A stretch of DNA of 64,000 nt, taken from assembly GCA_039938515.1 (NCBI GenBank), contig JBDUUL010000019.1:48881-112880 (forward strand), in the 5' to 3' direction. Below the pieces are notes generated by a model, which saw only the letters and a program-made list of their open reading frames with translations, had not been told where the DNA came from and made no database searches. The stretch is from Nitrososphaera sp. GTDB lineage: Archaea > Thermoproteota > Nitrososphaeria > Nitrososphaerales > Nitrososphaeraceae. The translations under genes were made by a program, and so were the position numbers. This document shows, in pieces, positions 25,273 through 34,801 of this stretch (positions are counted from its first letter, which is position 1; every line of letters begins with the position of its first letter).

Positions 25273-26598
25273 ATGTCTCACACCTTTAATCGGCATTCTG
25301 AAGGTTCTCTCGGTAACACGCGCATAATCCAGTCGCCGGAAAGGGTGAGGATGCAGTACCTCGGCATGATCCGGGGCGCAGTAAACGAGGTGCTTCTGAT
25401 ATTCCCGACTATTAATGCGATTCACAGGGAGCAGCAAATAGGCGTTATCGGCGAGGTTCTCTCTGCAGTCAAGCGCGGCGTCAAGATTCGCATACTGGCA
25501 GCAGAGGACGACTTTATCAGGGAAAAGCTGGACGAGATCCGCGCTGCAGGCGTCACAATCAGGAGGATAGAAACCCCCACCGAGACTAAGTTCAAGCTTC
25601 TCATCGTCGACAGGCGGCTGTCGCTTGTTGTGGAAACAAAAGACGACAGCAAAAAGAACTTTGCCCAGGCCATAGGCCTTGCGATTTTCTCCGACAGTAC
25701 TACAACGGTTGCACCCTACGTTACGATTTTTGAAACACTCTGGAGGGAGACTGACCTGTACGAAAAGACCCGCGAGGCGGAGCGAATCAAGGACGAGTTT
25801 GTCAACATTGCCGCCCATGAACTTCGCAACCCCATCATGCCAATTTTGCACGGAGTCGACTCGCTTTACGAGGCCATAGAGCACGCGAAAACCAGCATTC
25901 CAAAGGACGAATACGAGGAAATAGCATCAAACATCAGGCTTGTATCAAGAAACGTCGTGCGGCTGGTAAAACTGTCCGAGGACATTTTGCAGGTCAGCAG
26001 GATAGAGTCCGGGACCTTTAACCTGACTATCCAGCCGACTAACATCGAGAGCATCATTGAATCAGTCATAATTGACGCGCAGAAAAAATTCAACGAAAAG
26101 ACGAACTCGGTAAAGATTGTGTACGAGCGCAACAAAGAATTAGGCTACCAATTCGGCCTCCGGCCAACGCCGGTAGTAGTCCTCTGCGACAGCTCCAAGA
26201 TAGAGCAGTGCATATTCAACCTGGTAGACAATGCCGTCAAGTTTACCAAGAGCGGGACCGTGCTAATCACCCTCAACCCCTCGCTGGACGAGATTGTAGT
26301 GCAGGTCAGAGACAACGGCCCAGGAATTGACCCCCAAATTGCTGAGAGGCTGTTTGGCAAGTTTGTTTCAAAATCCGAAGGCGGCACAGGCCTTGGCCTT
26401 TACGTTTCAAAAAAGATAATCGAGGCGCACGGCGGAAGGATTTGGGCGGGTTCTAATGGCGAAGCCCCCGGCGCAACGTTTGGTTTTGCCATTCCTCGCA
26501 ACCTCTACGAGGACACGGACGTTCAGAGCCGCGAGCCGGTGCGGCAGCGCAAGCCTCAGCCACAGGTCGAAAACCAGGTGGCAGAGACGGAAGTGTGA
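25273..26598 (+). CDS. Sensor histidine kinase with TrmB-like/PLD-like sensor domain
   Basis: About 441 residues from ATG 25273 (a GTG at 25231 is in frame). Residues ~15-165 form an alpha/beta domain (VNEVLLIFPTINAIHREQQ, GVKIRILAAEDD, FKLLIVDRRLSLVVETKDD) that resembles the TrmB C-terminal/phospholipase D-like sensor, not PAS or GAF. HisKA follows with phospho-acceptor H182 in AAHELRNP, then the ATPase with N box (NLVDNAVKF), DNGPGID and GGTGLGLYVSKKI. No membrane helix, so it is cytosolic. Two receiver proteins lie directly downstream. Confidence 0.9.
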   Translation: MSHTFNRHSEGSLGNTRIIQSPERVRMQYLGMIRGAVNEVLLIFPTINAIHREQQIGVIGEVLSAVKRGVKIRILAAEDDFIREKLDEIRAAGVTIRRIETPTETKFKLLIVDRRLSLVVETKDDSKKNFAQAIGLAIFSDSTTTVAPYVTIFETLWRETDLYEKTREAERIKDEFVNIAAHELRNPIMPILHGVDSLYEAIEHAKTSIPKDEYEEIASNIRLVSRNVVRLVKLSEDILQVSRIESGTFNLTIQPTNIESIIESVIIDAQKKFNEKTNSVKIVYERNKELGYQFGLRPTPVVVLCDSSKIEQCIFNLVDNAVKFTKSGTVLITLNPSLDEIVVQVRDNGPGIDPQIAERLFGKFVSKSEGGTGLGLYVSKKIIEAHGGRIWAGSNGEAPGATFGFAIPRNLYEDTDVQSREPVRQRKPQPQVENQVAETEV

Positions 26599-26607
26599 CA
26601 AGGTGGT

Positions 26608-26979
26608 TTGGACAAGGCGAGACCACGAGTTTTGCTAGTCGACGATGAGAAGGACATCGTGACGGTCCTGTCGGCAGGCCTTAGAAGAAAAGGCTTTGAT
26701 GTGGACGGTTATTCTGACCCGCGGCAGGCACTTGATGCTTTCAAACCCGGACGCTATGACCTAGCTGTCCTTGACTTCAAGATGCCTGGGCTCGGGGGGT
26801 ACGAACTTGCCTCAGAACTAACAAGGCTGGATCGAAACATAATAGTCGGCTTCATGAGCGCTTTTGACATCGTGCCTCAAGACGGAAAGGATCAGTTCAG
26901 GCCGCTTTTCATGCTGAGAAAGCCGCTGACTATACAAAGGATGGCAGAGGAGCTGAGTCTTTTTGTCCCGAGGCAGTAA
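26608..26979 (+). CDS. Single-domain response regulator (CheY-like)
   Basis: 123 residues from TTG, nine bases after the kinase stop. Receiver domain with LLVDDEKD acidic pair, phospho-acceptor D56 (LAVLDFKMPG), GFMSAFD and the conserved Lys in MLRKPL. There is no output domain, so the signal passes by protein contact or phosphotransfer. Likely partner of the kinase at 25273. Confidence 0.92.
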   Translation: MDKARPRVLLVDDEKDIVTVLSAGLRRKGFDVDGYSDPRQALDAFKPGRYDLAVLDFKMPGLGGYELASELTRLDRNIIVGFMSAFDIVPQDGKDQFRPLFMLRKPLTIQRMAEELSLFVPRQ

Positions 26980-27052
26980 CACCGCTCCCGACTTTTCAAT
27001 GGATGTTTCTACACACAAGGGCATCAAGTTTGTCAGGAGCATGCTATGAGTA

Positions 27053-27451
27053 ATGGCAGAAGGCAAGCCAAACTTCAGCACGAGGGTTCTCGTCGTTGAC
27101 GACGAGCCGGACATACTGTACGTGTGCGAGAAGGCGCTTGAAAAGCAATATCTGGTATCCGGCTTTAGCAGTCCAGAAGACGCGCTGGAGCACTTCAAGG
27201 CTCATTGTGCGGCAGTTGATCTGGTTCTTACGGACGTGAGGATGCCTACGATGTCCGGCTTTGAGCTTGCCCGCGAAATCAGGATGCTGAGAAAGGACAT
27301 TCCCATCGTTTTCATGAGCGCGCATGAAATAGTGCACGGCGAGTACGAGAGCGCATTTCCGGCGGCCGAAGGAATAAGGGTTTTGTCAAAGCCGTTTAAT
27401 CTTTCAACCCTGGCGCAGTTTATTTCGAAGCACGCAACGTCGAGGGAGTAG
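27053..27451 (+). CDS. Single-domain response regulator (CheY-like)
   Basis: 132 residues. Receiver with VLVVDDEPD, phospho-acceptor D61 (LVLTDVRMPT), FMSAHE and the conserved Lys in LSKPF. It differs clearly from the neighbour at 26608, so the two are not a recent tandem copy. A ten-residue N-terminal extension precedes the first strand. No DNA-binding domain. Confidence 0.92.
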   Translation: MAEGKPNFSTRVLVVDDEPDILYVCEKALEKQYLVSGFSSPEDALEHFKAHCAAVDLVLTDVRMPTMSGFELAREIRMLRKDIPIVFMSAHEIVHGEYESAFPAAEGIRVLSKPFNLSTLAQFISKHATSRE

Positions 27452-27457
27452 CAAATA

Positions 27458-28021
27458 ATGTCGAACGTTCAGACGCTTGGAATCGACGAGGCAGTCAGGC
27501 ATCTTTGCGACGCTGAATTCGGGTCGCACACGCTGGTGACTTATCCGAGCATGGATGCCTGGCGGAGGATTTACCTTGGCACCGTAAAGAAGTACCTGGA
27601 AGAGGACAACAGCCTTGTGCTTGTGATCCCGTTCTACGAGACCACAGATAGCGTGAGGCAGGCCCTTGCCCGAGAAATACCTGACCTGGATTATTACATA
27701 AAGGACGGGGCTTTTGCCGTAATCGACTCGCTAAAGGCGTACTTTAGCGAGATAGGCCTCATGACATTTGCCGACGGCCTGCTCAAGCACGCCCTCGCAA
27801 CCGGGAGAAAAGGCCTTTCGGTGTTTGCAGACATGGGATCGTTTAACCACATGCAAAAGATGCACAGCCTGCTTGAACACGAAATTTCCCTGCCCTCAAA
27901 GTATGAGGCTAGCCTGCGCGGCTTTTGCATATACAACGAGCGCAACTTTGATGCATTTAGCCAGGGCCAAAAAAGGTCAGTCTATGCGCATCACGGCAAT
28001 AACCTGCTCATTTCTGAGTAA
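27458..28021 (+). CDS. MEDS-domain (DcmR-like) signalling protein
   Basis: 187 residues, starting six bases after the receiver stop. FGSHTLVTYPSMDAWRRI, a following strand (SLVLVIPFYE) and GLSVFADMGSFNH with GFCIYNERNFD match the MEDS family, a nucleotide-free relative of the RecA/KaiC fold found in DcmR and in methanogen and thaumarchaeal signalling proteins. It is probably an output or sensor partner of the kinase/receiver set. Family assignment is from pattern recognition. Confidence 0.7.
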   Translation: MSNVQTLGIDEAVRHLCDAEFGSHTLVTYPSMDAWRRIYLGTVKKYLEEDNSLVLVIPFYETTDSVRQALAREIPDLDYYIKDGAFAVIDSLKAYFSEIGLMTFADGLLKHALATGRKGLSVFADMGSFNHMQKMHSLLEHEISLPSKYEASLRGFCIYNERNFDAFSQGQKRSVYAHHGNNLLISE

Positions 28022-28035
28022 TATGTGGGACGAGT

Positions 28036-28419
28036 TCACTTTCCGGATAATCCTGAATGAGTCAGTTTGTCTTCATGACGCGGATGGTTAACGCTGAACC
28101 CTAGAACGTCAGAGCCTAGCGTCGCGCTATCGGAAGAGTAAATCCTGTCGTACTTTTCAATCAGATCGTTTATCGGCCTGCAGTACTCTGCGAGCTCTTT
28201 TGACAGCTCTAGCACCTCGATTCCTTTTGCGGTAGCCGAAAATGTCCGGTCATGCCCCTCGTACTGCAAGAGTCCCTCTTTAACCAGCATGTCGGTGTAT
28301 CTCACAGTCCTATCGTAATTGAGCACGAGCTCCTGCATGATTCGCGTGCGCGTCAGTCGGCGGTTTCTGGTTGCCTCGAGAATCAGAGTACTTATCGCAA
28401 AGGAGCCTCTCTGCTTCAG
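28036..28419 (-). CDS. Winged-helix transcription regulator, start codon unclear
   Basis: Reading through from codon 28419, the protein begins LKQRGSFAISTLILEATRN, then LTRTRIMQELVLNYDRTVRY and LVKEGLLQYEG, a winged-helix DNA-binding domain of the small thaumarchaeal type, followed by a linker and a helical tail. The first ATG in frame (28338) would remove most of the fold. CTG 28419 is the only near-standard start upstream, while an ATG at ~28430 is in another frame. It is either a CTG start or a damaged 5' end. Convergent with the MEDS gene. Confidence 0.6.
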   Translation of the reverse strand: MKQRGSFAISTLILEATRNRRLTRTRIMQELVLNYDRTVRYTDMLVKEGLLQYEGHDRTFSATAKGIEVLELSKELAEYCRPINDLIEKYDRIYSSDSATLGSDVLGFSVNHPRHEDKLTHSGLSGK

Positions 28420-28570
28420 GCGATAACACCATCCAATTTTGTCGTCAGTACGGTAGGTAAAATATTGTTTAAAAACCTGCTCATATGGAAGCGTCGAGTC
28501 CGATTCTTGGCATCGGGCCTGACTAGCCGCGCACGATAAACACTCTCGATAATTGCCGTCGGCTTCAGAA

Positions 28571-28984
28571 TTATCGCAGCTTTTCCAGCTCGCTGTCGTC
28601 GCGATAGTTCTCGGGGTCGAGCCGGAAACCGCCGACTGCCTCGCGTGGAACCTCGCTGAGCTTCAGGTAGTATTCGAGCTTTTCCTTCTTGAGTTTCTTG
28701 TTAAGCCAGAGCACAAACCGCTGTTCTATCTGTGTGCCTTCCTGCTTCATAATTTCTGGGTGAACCTCGATAAGCTGCTCGACAAACTCTTGGTCGAAGT
28801 AAATCTGGAAAAACTCCCAGCCAAGCGCCGCACCTGACGACGAGCATTCGCACTTGCTCTTGGTGTGGACTCCCCACTCTAGCCTGCCGATAAACTCCAT
28901 TATCTTTTGCCTCTCCTTCTCAAAATTAATGCAAGACCCGGCAACGATAATCATTGGCGGCTTTTCGGCATGCTTGCGGTTCAT
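28571..28984 (-). CDS. Hypothetical protein
   Basis: 137 residues from ATG. No membrane helix. It contains KCECSSSGAALGWEFFQIYFD and a long charged helical second half with NKKLKKEKLEYYLKLSEV. A CxC near the middle is the only possible metal site. No family recognised; its composition and proper start argue that it is real. It precedes lysS divergently from the regulator side but on the same strand. Confidence 0.6.
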   Translation of the reverse strand: MNRKHAEKPPMIIVAGSCINFEKERQKIMEFIGRLEWGVHTKSKCECSSSGAALGWEFFQIYFDQEFVEQLIEVHPEIMKQEGTQIEQRFVLWLNKKLKKEKLEYYLKLSEVPREAVGGFRLDPENYRDDSELEKLR

Positions 28985-29075
28985 GCTTTACCTATAGTGA
29001 TCATGAATTGCTATTTAAGGGGATTGCCTATGCGACGGTACAATGCCCAACTCCCGGCAGCCTTGATTTTCAGGG

Positions 29076-30728
29076 CTACGTTTCAGCGGGCTGCAAGTAT
29101 TTGTCGATTACCGCAATTACCCGCCCGACCCCGAGATCAAGAAAATAATTCCCCAGCCTCGGCCCCCGCTCGGTGTTAAAGAGCATCCTGTAGAGGACTG
29201 CGAAAAACGCCCTGGGCTCAATCCCCGCACCTCTGGCGGCTTCAAAGATCCGCGACTGGACCTCCTTTGCCGCATCAGGGCTCTCTGACGACCCGGCAAA
29301 CTTTTCAAGCTCGGACCTGAGATTCCGCAGCGCGGATTTCTCGCTCTCGGAGAGGCCGACCTCATAGACCTCTTCTTTTGCTCCAGAAGTGTCGTCGGCC
29401 CAGTTTGCCGCAAGGGCGATTCGCTTTTCCAGCGCAGGTGTTTTTTCCTTGGCCATCCCGTACTTGACAAGCCTTCCAAAGATCTTGTCGAACCTGTCAG
29501 ACGTCTGCGCGGGGAAAATCTCCGCCTGCTGTACCAGAAAGTTGTACGCAATGTGGGGCCCGGGCTGGCGCGGGGGGGAGAGCTTGTTCACGTATTCGTA
29601 GATGCCCTTTATCTTGGCAAGCTTTGCAGGGTTGTCCTCCTTTTTCTTGCCAAAGTACAGGTCCTCGTAATCGTCGTACTCGTCCATCAGGACCTGCACG
29701 TCGTCAACGGAGACGCTGCGCGTCCCTCCGATGCGCTTGTACAGAAGCAGCAGGATGGACTCCGGCGTGCCGTAGCGCATCCACATCTGCGGGGTAAGCA
29801 CGTTGCCCGCCGACTTGCTAATCTTCTTGCGGGCCTTGTCGAGGAACATCTCGTACCGCACGTGCATCGGGTGCGGATGACCGAGGATATCGCTGCAGAC
29901 CCAGTCATTTACCTTCACCGAGTCCATGATGTCCTTTCCGTAAGCCTCAAAGCGAATGTCAAGGGCCTGCCAGCGCGCGGCAAACTCCACCTTCCATGCG
30001 AGCTTGCCCTCGCCCTTTGTAATATCGGCCTCGCCACGGTGCCCGCATCCGGCCACGTCCACCTTGCCAATCCTGCTTCCGCGGCAGTGGTAAGCGACCT
30101 TTTTCTCGGACGCGATGTACCTTTCGGCCGCGGCGGTGTAGAGCCTGCCGCAGTTTGAGCATATCGGAAAATACGGCAGGACGTCCTTGAACTTGTCCTG
30201 CCCCACGAACTCGGCTATCTTGTGCCCGAGCCTTTCACTGTTCTGGAGGATGGTGTCTATCTGGCGCACCAGGATGCCGCTCCGGTATGCATCCCTTCCA
30301 CTCTGAAACGTATACTTGATGCCCGCGCTGTCAAGGCCGCCGAGCAGCAGGCTGCTCATGTGGGCGCCGTACGAAGGGTGGCAGTCGCCAAACGGATCAG
30401 GTATGCTTGAAACGGGCCGGGCGATATGGTCTTTCAGCCAGCCGGGAAGCCCGTGCGGGATTTTGCGGAGCCCGTCCATGTCGTCCGAGTACGCGACGAG
30501 TTCAGACCTGAACCCAAGGTTCTGGAGAGCCAGCGCGATGCCATAGGCCCTCACCGCATCGCCCATGCTGCCGATGTGGGGTATGCCTGAGGCCCCGAGG
30601 CCGCTCTCGACCCGGATAAGCGACATGCTCCTGCCCAGTTTCTTTTCTCTTGCGACAAGCGTGTCGGCGACCTTGTCAAGCCAGGTACCCTTGCCTATCA
30701 GTATCTGCTCCTCTTCTGCTCCCGACAT
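29076..30728 (-). CDS. lysS: Lysyl-tRNA synthetase, class I
   Basis: 550 residues from ATG 30728, just after the elp3 stop. Class I signatures: GIPHIGS (HIGH) and KKISKSAGN (KMSKS). Zinc-binding cysteines CSNCGRLY and CGHRGE are present. The C-terminal helical anticodon-binding region extends from ~residue 330. Class I LysRS is the usual archaeal form and charges tRNA-Lys. A longer open frame to 30851 only overlaps elp3. Confidence 0.95.
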   Translation of the reverse strand: MSGAEEEQILIGKGTWLDKVADTLVAREKKLGRSMSLIRVESGLGASGIPHIGSMGDAVRAYGIALALQNLGFRSELVAYSDDMDGLRKIPHGLPGWLKDHIARPVSSIPDPFGDCHPSYGAHMSSLLLGGLDSAGIKYTFQSGRDAYRSGILVRQIDTILQNSERLGHKIAEFVGQDKFKDVLPYFPICSNCGRLYTAAAERYIASEKKVAYHCRGSRIGKVDVAGCGHRGEADITKGEGKLAWKVEFAARWQALDIRFEAYGKDIMDSVKVNDWVCSDILGHPHPMHVRYEMFLDKARKKISKSAGNVLTPQMWMRYGTPESILLLLYKRIGGTRSVSVDDVQVLMDEYDDYEDLYFGKKKEDNPAKLAKIKGIYEYVNKLSPPRQPGPHIAYNFLVQQAEIFPAQTSDRFDKIFGRLVKYGMAKEKTPALEKRIALAANWADDTSGAKEEVYEVGLSESEKSALRNLRSELEKFAGSSESPDAAKEVQSRIFEAARGAGIEPRAFFAVLYRMLFNTERGPRLGNYFLDLGVGRVIAVIDKYLQPAET

Positions 30729-30729
30729 A

Positions 30730-32349
30730 CTAGGAAATCCTCTTTGACATGTACGGGCCGTCCCGCTCGTAACCGAGCCGGCGGTAGTACTCGCGGGTTC
30801 CAACCGCGCTAATGACTGAAATCTTGGCAGCCCCAAACTCGCTGCGCGCAACCTGCTCGGCCTCGGCCATCAGCCGTGCACCGTAGCCGCGGTGCTGCAT
30901 TGACTCGCCGGACAGAGAGCCTAGGCTTATAGCCTGGCCGTAAACGTGCAGCTCTCTGATTACCGCCGAGCCCTCGAGCTCGGGCCTCGCGGCCTGCGGC
31001 GATACAAGCCTCAGGCGCAGAAAGCCGAGTATGACGCTCCTGTCCCGGTTCTCAAAGGACAGAAAAACCTCGCGGCCTGCCGCCGCATCATAGTCCTCCC
31101 GGTATAGCCGTACATCTGATGCTTCGGGAAACCTGCGCTGGAGCCCTGCTTCGCGGCAGCGTATGCACCTGCACGAAATGCCCTCCGACTTTAGCCTCTC
31201 GAGAACTATTTGGCGAAGGTTTCCTTGGCGCGGCCCGGCCACTATGTCAGACGACTCGATCTCGCGCTGGACGCGCATTATCCGAACCCAGGGCGGAATG
31301 ATTTTTTTTGCCTCGGCAATGACCCTGATTACGTCCTCTTGTGAATATGCAGAATACCTTCCCTCACTGTGCATCCGGAACAGCCCCGTGCCCTCCAGCA
31401 CGAGCGTCGGGTATATCTTGAGCATGTCCGGCCGCAAGCGCTCGTCCCTAAGCAGGCTCCCAAAGTCAGCGATGTCTTTCTCGGGGCTGCTGCCCGGAAG
31501 GCCGGGCATCATGTGCGCCACTATCTTAAATCCAGAGTCGCGTGCGGCAGAGAACGCCTCGTAAACGTCCTGCAGGGTGTGGCCGCGGTTGACAATGCGG
31601 TAGACCTGTTCCTGCAGGGACTGGACGCCCAATTCGATTCGAGTCGCCCCAAGTTCGAGCATCAAATCAACGTGGCTTTGCTTGCAGTAATCCGGCTTGG
31701 TTTCTACCGTCAGGCCCACGCACCGGTTTTCCGAAGTTTCGTTGAGCATCTTGGCCTGATCGAGGCTCGCTGACCCGACTCCGTTCAGCGCATCGTAGCA
31801 TGACTTGGCAAACCCGCGCTGGTACTCTTCTGGAAAGAATGGAAATGTTCCGCCGACAAAAACCAGCTCGCACTTGGCGGTTTCGTGCCCGCGCAGCCTC
31901 AGCTGGCAAAGCTTGGCCGATACCTGTTCAAAAGCGTCGTAGTCATGTTCCTGTGCGGTTCTTGTCGCCGGCTCGGTGCCGGTGTAGCTGAGGGGCGTAT
32001 TGTGCTCGATGCCTCCGGGGCAATAGATGCACCTGCCGTGCGGGCAGGAATACGGCTTTGGCATCACTGCAATCACCGTCACGCCAGACGCGCTCTTTAC
32101 CGGCTTTACCAAAAGCTCGCGCCGGCCCTCGCGGCCCTGCCTGTCGGCAGGCATCAGGGCGAGTATGTCCTCGTGCCGCGGAAGGCTTGATAGGTGGAAA
32201 GCGGAAGATGTCTCGCGGATAAGCGCGCTAATCTGTCTGCGCGAAAGGCCGGCGCCTCGCAACAACTGACCAGCTACATGCGCGCAGGCCTGCTTGTATG
32301 CTTCCGAATCCCGGTCGCCATGCGCGCCGCCGTCCTGAGCTGCCAGCAA
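30730..32349 (-). CDS. elp3: Elp3, tRNA U34 carboxymethyltransferase
   Basis: 539 residues from a TTG. Radical SAM domain with the Fe-S motif CPHGRCIYC, then ETKPDYC and MMPGLPGS. The C-terminal GNAT acetyltransferase domain has QHRGYGARLMAEAEQ and YYRRLGYE. It modifies wobble uridine of tRNAs at C5 using acetyl-CoA and SAM. Archaea use Elp3 without the other Elongator subunits. Followed directly by lysS, so both act on tRNA from one transcript. Confidence 0.94.
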   Translation of the reverse strand: MLAAQDGGAHGDRDSEAYKQACAHVAGQLLRGAGLSRRQISALIRETSSAFHLSSLPRHEDILALMPADRQGREGRRELLVKPVKSASGVTVIAVMPKPYSCPHGRCIYCPGGIEHNTPLSYTGTEPATRTAQEHDYDAFEQVSAKLCQLRLRGHETAKCELVFVGGTFPFFPEEYQRGFAKSCYDALNGVGSASLDQAKMLNETSENRCVGLTVETKPDYCKQSHVDLMLELGATRIELGVQSLQEQVYRIVNRGHTLQDVYEAFSAARDSGFKIVAHMMPGLPGSSPEKDIADFGSLLRDERLRPDMLKIYPTLVLEGTGLFRMHSEGRYSAYSQEDVIRVIAEAKKIIPPWVRIMRVQREIESSDIVAGPRQGNLRQIVLERLKSEGISCRCIRCREAGLQRRFPEASDVRLYREDYDAAAGREVFLSFENRDRSVILGFLRLRLVSPQAARPELEGSAVIRELHVYGQAISLGSLSGESMQHRGYGARLMAEAEQVARSEFGAAKISVISAVGTREYYRRLGYERDGPYMSKRIS

Positions 32350-32405
32350 TGTCTCAAAAAAATGCTTCAGAGCAGATATTAATGTATGTCAATCCGGCGC
32401 TCGGA

Positions 32406-33467
32406 CTAGAGGACAGCATTTTTCGCATCAGGGCCAAGCTTTGCAACGACCTTGCCGTCGCCTTTGCCCACCCGGCCAATCTGCCTGCACTCCATGCTAT
32501 GGCGCCTGAAAACCCTGACCACCTGCTCTGCCTGCTGGCGGGGGGCGATAACGCAAAAACCAATGCCCATGTTAAAGGTCCTGTACATCTCCACGGCTTC
32601 GATGCCTCCATCCTGCTGAATCTGCCGGAATATCCCGGTCGCCTGCGGAAGGCCGTCAAGGAGATAATCGACGCCGCTGTTCAGGCGGGAAATTTTTGCA
32701 AAAGACCCCCCGGTAATGTTTGCAAGGCCGTGGACGGCACCCCGGTGCTTTTTGACGAGCTCCATTACAGGCCTGACATAAATCCGCGTCGGCGTCAGCA
32801 GCTCCTCGCCAACGGTCTGAAGCAGGCCCTCAGGGGTATCCTCCAGCGCGAATTTTGAGAGCAGAACCTTTCTTGCAAGCGAATAGCCGTTTGAATGGAG
32901 GCCGGAACTTTCAACCCCCATGACAACGTCTCCGGGGCGGATGGACTTTCCCAGTATCGGCTCGCCCCTTACGACCCCGAGAACGGTGCCGGCAAGGTCG
33001 AAAGCGCTGTCAGCCCCGCCGGAAATAATGTCCGGCAGTATTGCAGTTTCTCCGCCAATTATAGCCATGCCGGAGGATTCTGCGCCCCGCAGTAGCCCTT
33101 TCATTATCTGCTCCAACAGGCCCTCGTTAGGTTCCCGTAGGGCGATGTAATCGACAAAGCCGACGGGTGCGGCCCCGGTGCAAATGATGTCGTTGACATT
33201 CATAGCCACGCAGTCAATCCCTATTGTGTCGTATCGGGCCATCATCTGCGCGACCAGCACCTTGGTGCCGACGCCGTCGGTATGAAGCGCAAGGAGCTCG
33301 GAGCCAATCCTCACAAGGCCGGCATAATGGCCAAAACCAAGCGCGACTCTGGCTCCCGCCGGCAGTCTGGCGCGAGACGCCAGAATCATTTTTCCAATTG
33401 AGCCCTGCACGCCGCGGATTTTCCGGGTGTCAACGCCGGCGTCGCGGTACGTCATCCCCTTGCCCAA
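32406..33467 (-). CDS. purM: Phosphoribosylformylglycinamidine cyclo-ligase (AIR synthetase)
   Basis: 353 residues. YRDAGVD at the N-terminus, LALHTDGVGTKVLVA, DCVAMNVNDI and HSNGYSLARK are PurM signatures. It closes FGAM to AIR with ATP, step 5 of purine synthesis. TTG 33467 or ATG 33455 may start it. With purN (37487) and purB (51055) it shows de novo purine synthesis scattered over this region. Confidence 0.95.
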   Translation of the reverse strand: MGKGMTYRDAGVDTRKIRGVQGSIGKMILASRARLPAGARVALGFGHYAGLVRIGSELLALHTDGVGTKVLVAQMMARYDTIGIDCVAMNVNDIICTGAAPVGFVDYIALREPNEGLLEQIMKGLLRGAESSGMAIIGGETAILPDIISGGADSAFDLAGTVLGVVRGEPILGKSIRPGDVVMGVESSGLHSNGYSLARKVLLSKFALEDTPEGLLQTVGEELLTPTRIYVRPVMELVKKHRGAVHGLANITGGSFAKISRLNSGVDYLLDGLPQATGIFRQIQQDGGIEAVEMYRTFNMGIGFCVIAPRQQAEQVVRVFRRHSMECRQIGRVGKGDGKVVAKLGPDAKNAVL

Positions 33468-33576
33468 ATCTACAAGAGCACTCCCGGGCTGTCTGTATAA
33501 TTACATTATCACGCGCCGGGCTCCCGCCCGGTCAAGATAAGGAAACCTTGAGTTCGTACACTTTTGCACACACTAC

Positions 33577-33585
33577 TTTAATATA
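33577..33585 (+). promoter_or_regulatory. TATA box of citrate synthase
   Basis: TTTAATATA centred about 36 bases before ATG 33618. A second A/T-rich patch directly before the ATG lies in the short leader. Confidence 0.5.
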
Positions 33586-33617
33586 GAAACTTTGCCCACT
33601 AGTACCTGTCTATATTA

Positions 33618-34796
33618 ATGGACGCACGTAACATTGGCCTGCGAAACATAGAGGTCGCAGACACCAAGATTTGCTCTATCGACGGAGAAAACGGCAAGCT
33701 TATCTACAGAGGTTATGACATTCTCGATCTCGTAAACCATTCCACGTTTGAAGAGACCGCCTACCTGCTCCTGTTCGGCGACCTGCCCACTCTTGAGCAG
33801 CTTAGCGACTTTAAGCGCCGGCTCAAGGAGGCCCGCGGCCTGCCAGAGCCGATGATCCGCAACCTGAAAAACAGGCCGAGGCGAGCGTCCCCGATGGATG
33901 TCCTCCAGTCATGCATCTCGGAGGTCGCGGACTATGACCTCAACATGGAAGACGCCTCAAAGGAAGCCCACATAAGAAGGGCCATCGTGCTGATTTCCAA
34001 GATCCCTTCCATCGTTGCCGCATGGAACAGGATCAGAAACAGCCAGCACGTAATCGAACCGATGGAAGCCGGCTCTCATGCGGCCAACTTTTTGTACATG
34101 CTCCGGGGCATCGAGCCTTCGGAAAAGGAGGCCAGGGTAATGGACCAGTGCCTCGTGCTCCACGCTGAGCACAGCTTTAACGCGTCGACCTTTGCAGCCC
34201 GGGAAATAGCATCAACCAGAGCACACATGTATGCGGCGGTCAGCGGCGCGGTCGGGGCACTCTCCGGCGAGCTCCACGGCGGCGCAAACGTGCAGGTTAT
34301 GAAGATGCTCCTGGAGATCGGCGAGCCGTCAAAGGTGGACTCGTGGGTTGCAAGGACGCTGAGTTCAGGCGGCAGAATTATGGGCATGGGCCACGCGGTA
34401 TACAGGACTACGGACCCGCGGGCTGACATCCTGTCAAGGCTCGCCCGCGTGATATCCAGCGAAAAGGGCAACAGGTGGTATGACATTACTGCGAGAGTCG
34501 AGGAGGCGACAAAGAACTGGATGAGGGACAACAAGAAGCAGGCGATTTATCCAAACGTGGATCTTTACAGCGCCTCGATATACTACAGCATGGGAATCCC
34601 GCTTGACCTAAATACGCCAATATTTGCCATCGCAAGGATTGCAGGGTGGGCCGCGCATGTAATAGAGGAAAAGTTTGCAGAAGCGGCACCCAAGCCGGCG
34701 CTATACAGGCCCAAGGCCGTATATGTTGGCAAGTACTGCGGACCGATGGGATGCGAGTACCTGCCGATGTCGGTCAGAGGACGCTCAAACAGCTGA
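33618..34796 (+). CDS. gltA: Citrate synthase
   Basis: 392 residues. RGYDILDLVNHSTFEETAYLLL at the N-terminus, catalytic histidines in HAEHSFNASTF and GMGHAVYRTTDPRA, and the C-terminal PNVDLYSASIYY with catalytic Asp. Condenses oxaloacetate and acetyl-CoA. Size and pattern fit the archaeal/bacterial short type. Together with mdh it belongs to the oxidative TCA branch. Confidence 0.95.
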   Translation: MDARNIGLRNIEVADTKICSIDGENGKLIYRGYDILDLVNHSTFEETAYLLLFGDLPTLEQLSDFKRRLKEARGLPEPMIRNLKNRPRRASPMDVLQSCISEVADYDLNMEDASKEAHIRRAIVLISKIPSIVAAWNRIRNSQHVIEPMEAGSHAANFLYMLRGIEPSEKEARVMDQCLVLHAEHSFNASTFAAREIASTRAHMYAAVSGAVGALSGELHGGANVQVMKMLLEIGEPSKVDSWVARTLSSGGRIMGMGHAVYRTTDPRADILSRLARVISSEKGNRWYDITARVEEATKNWMRDNKKQAIYPNVDLYSASIYYSMGIPLDLNTPIFAIARIAGWAAHVIEEKFAEAAPKPALYRPKAVYVGKYCGPMGCEYLPMSVRGRSNS

Positions 34797-34801
34797 AATC
34801 C

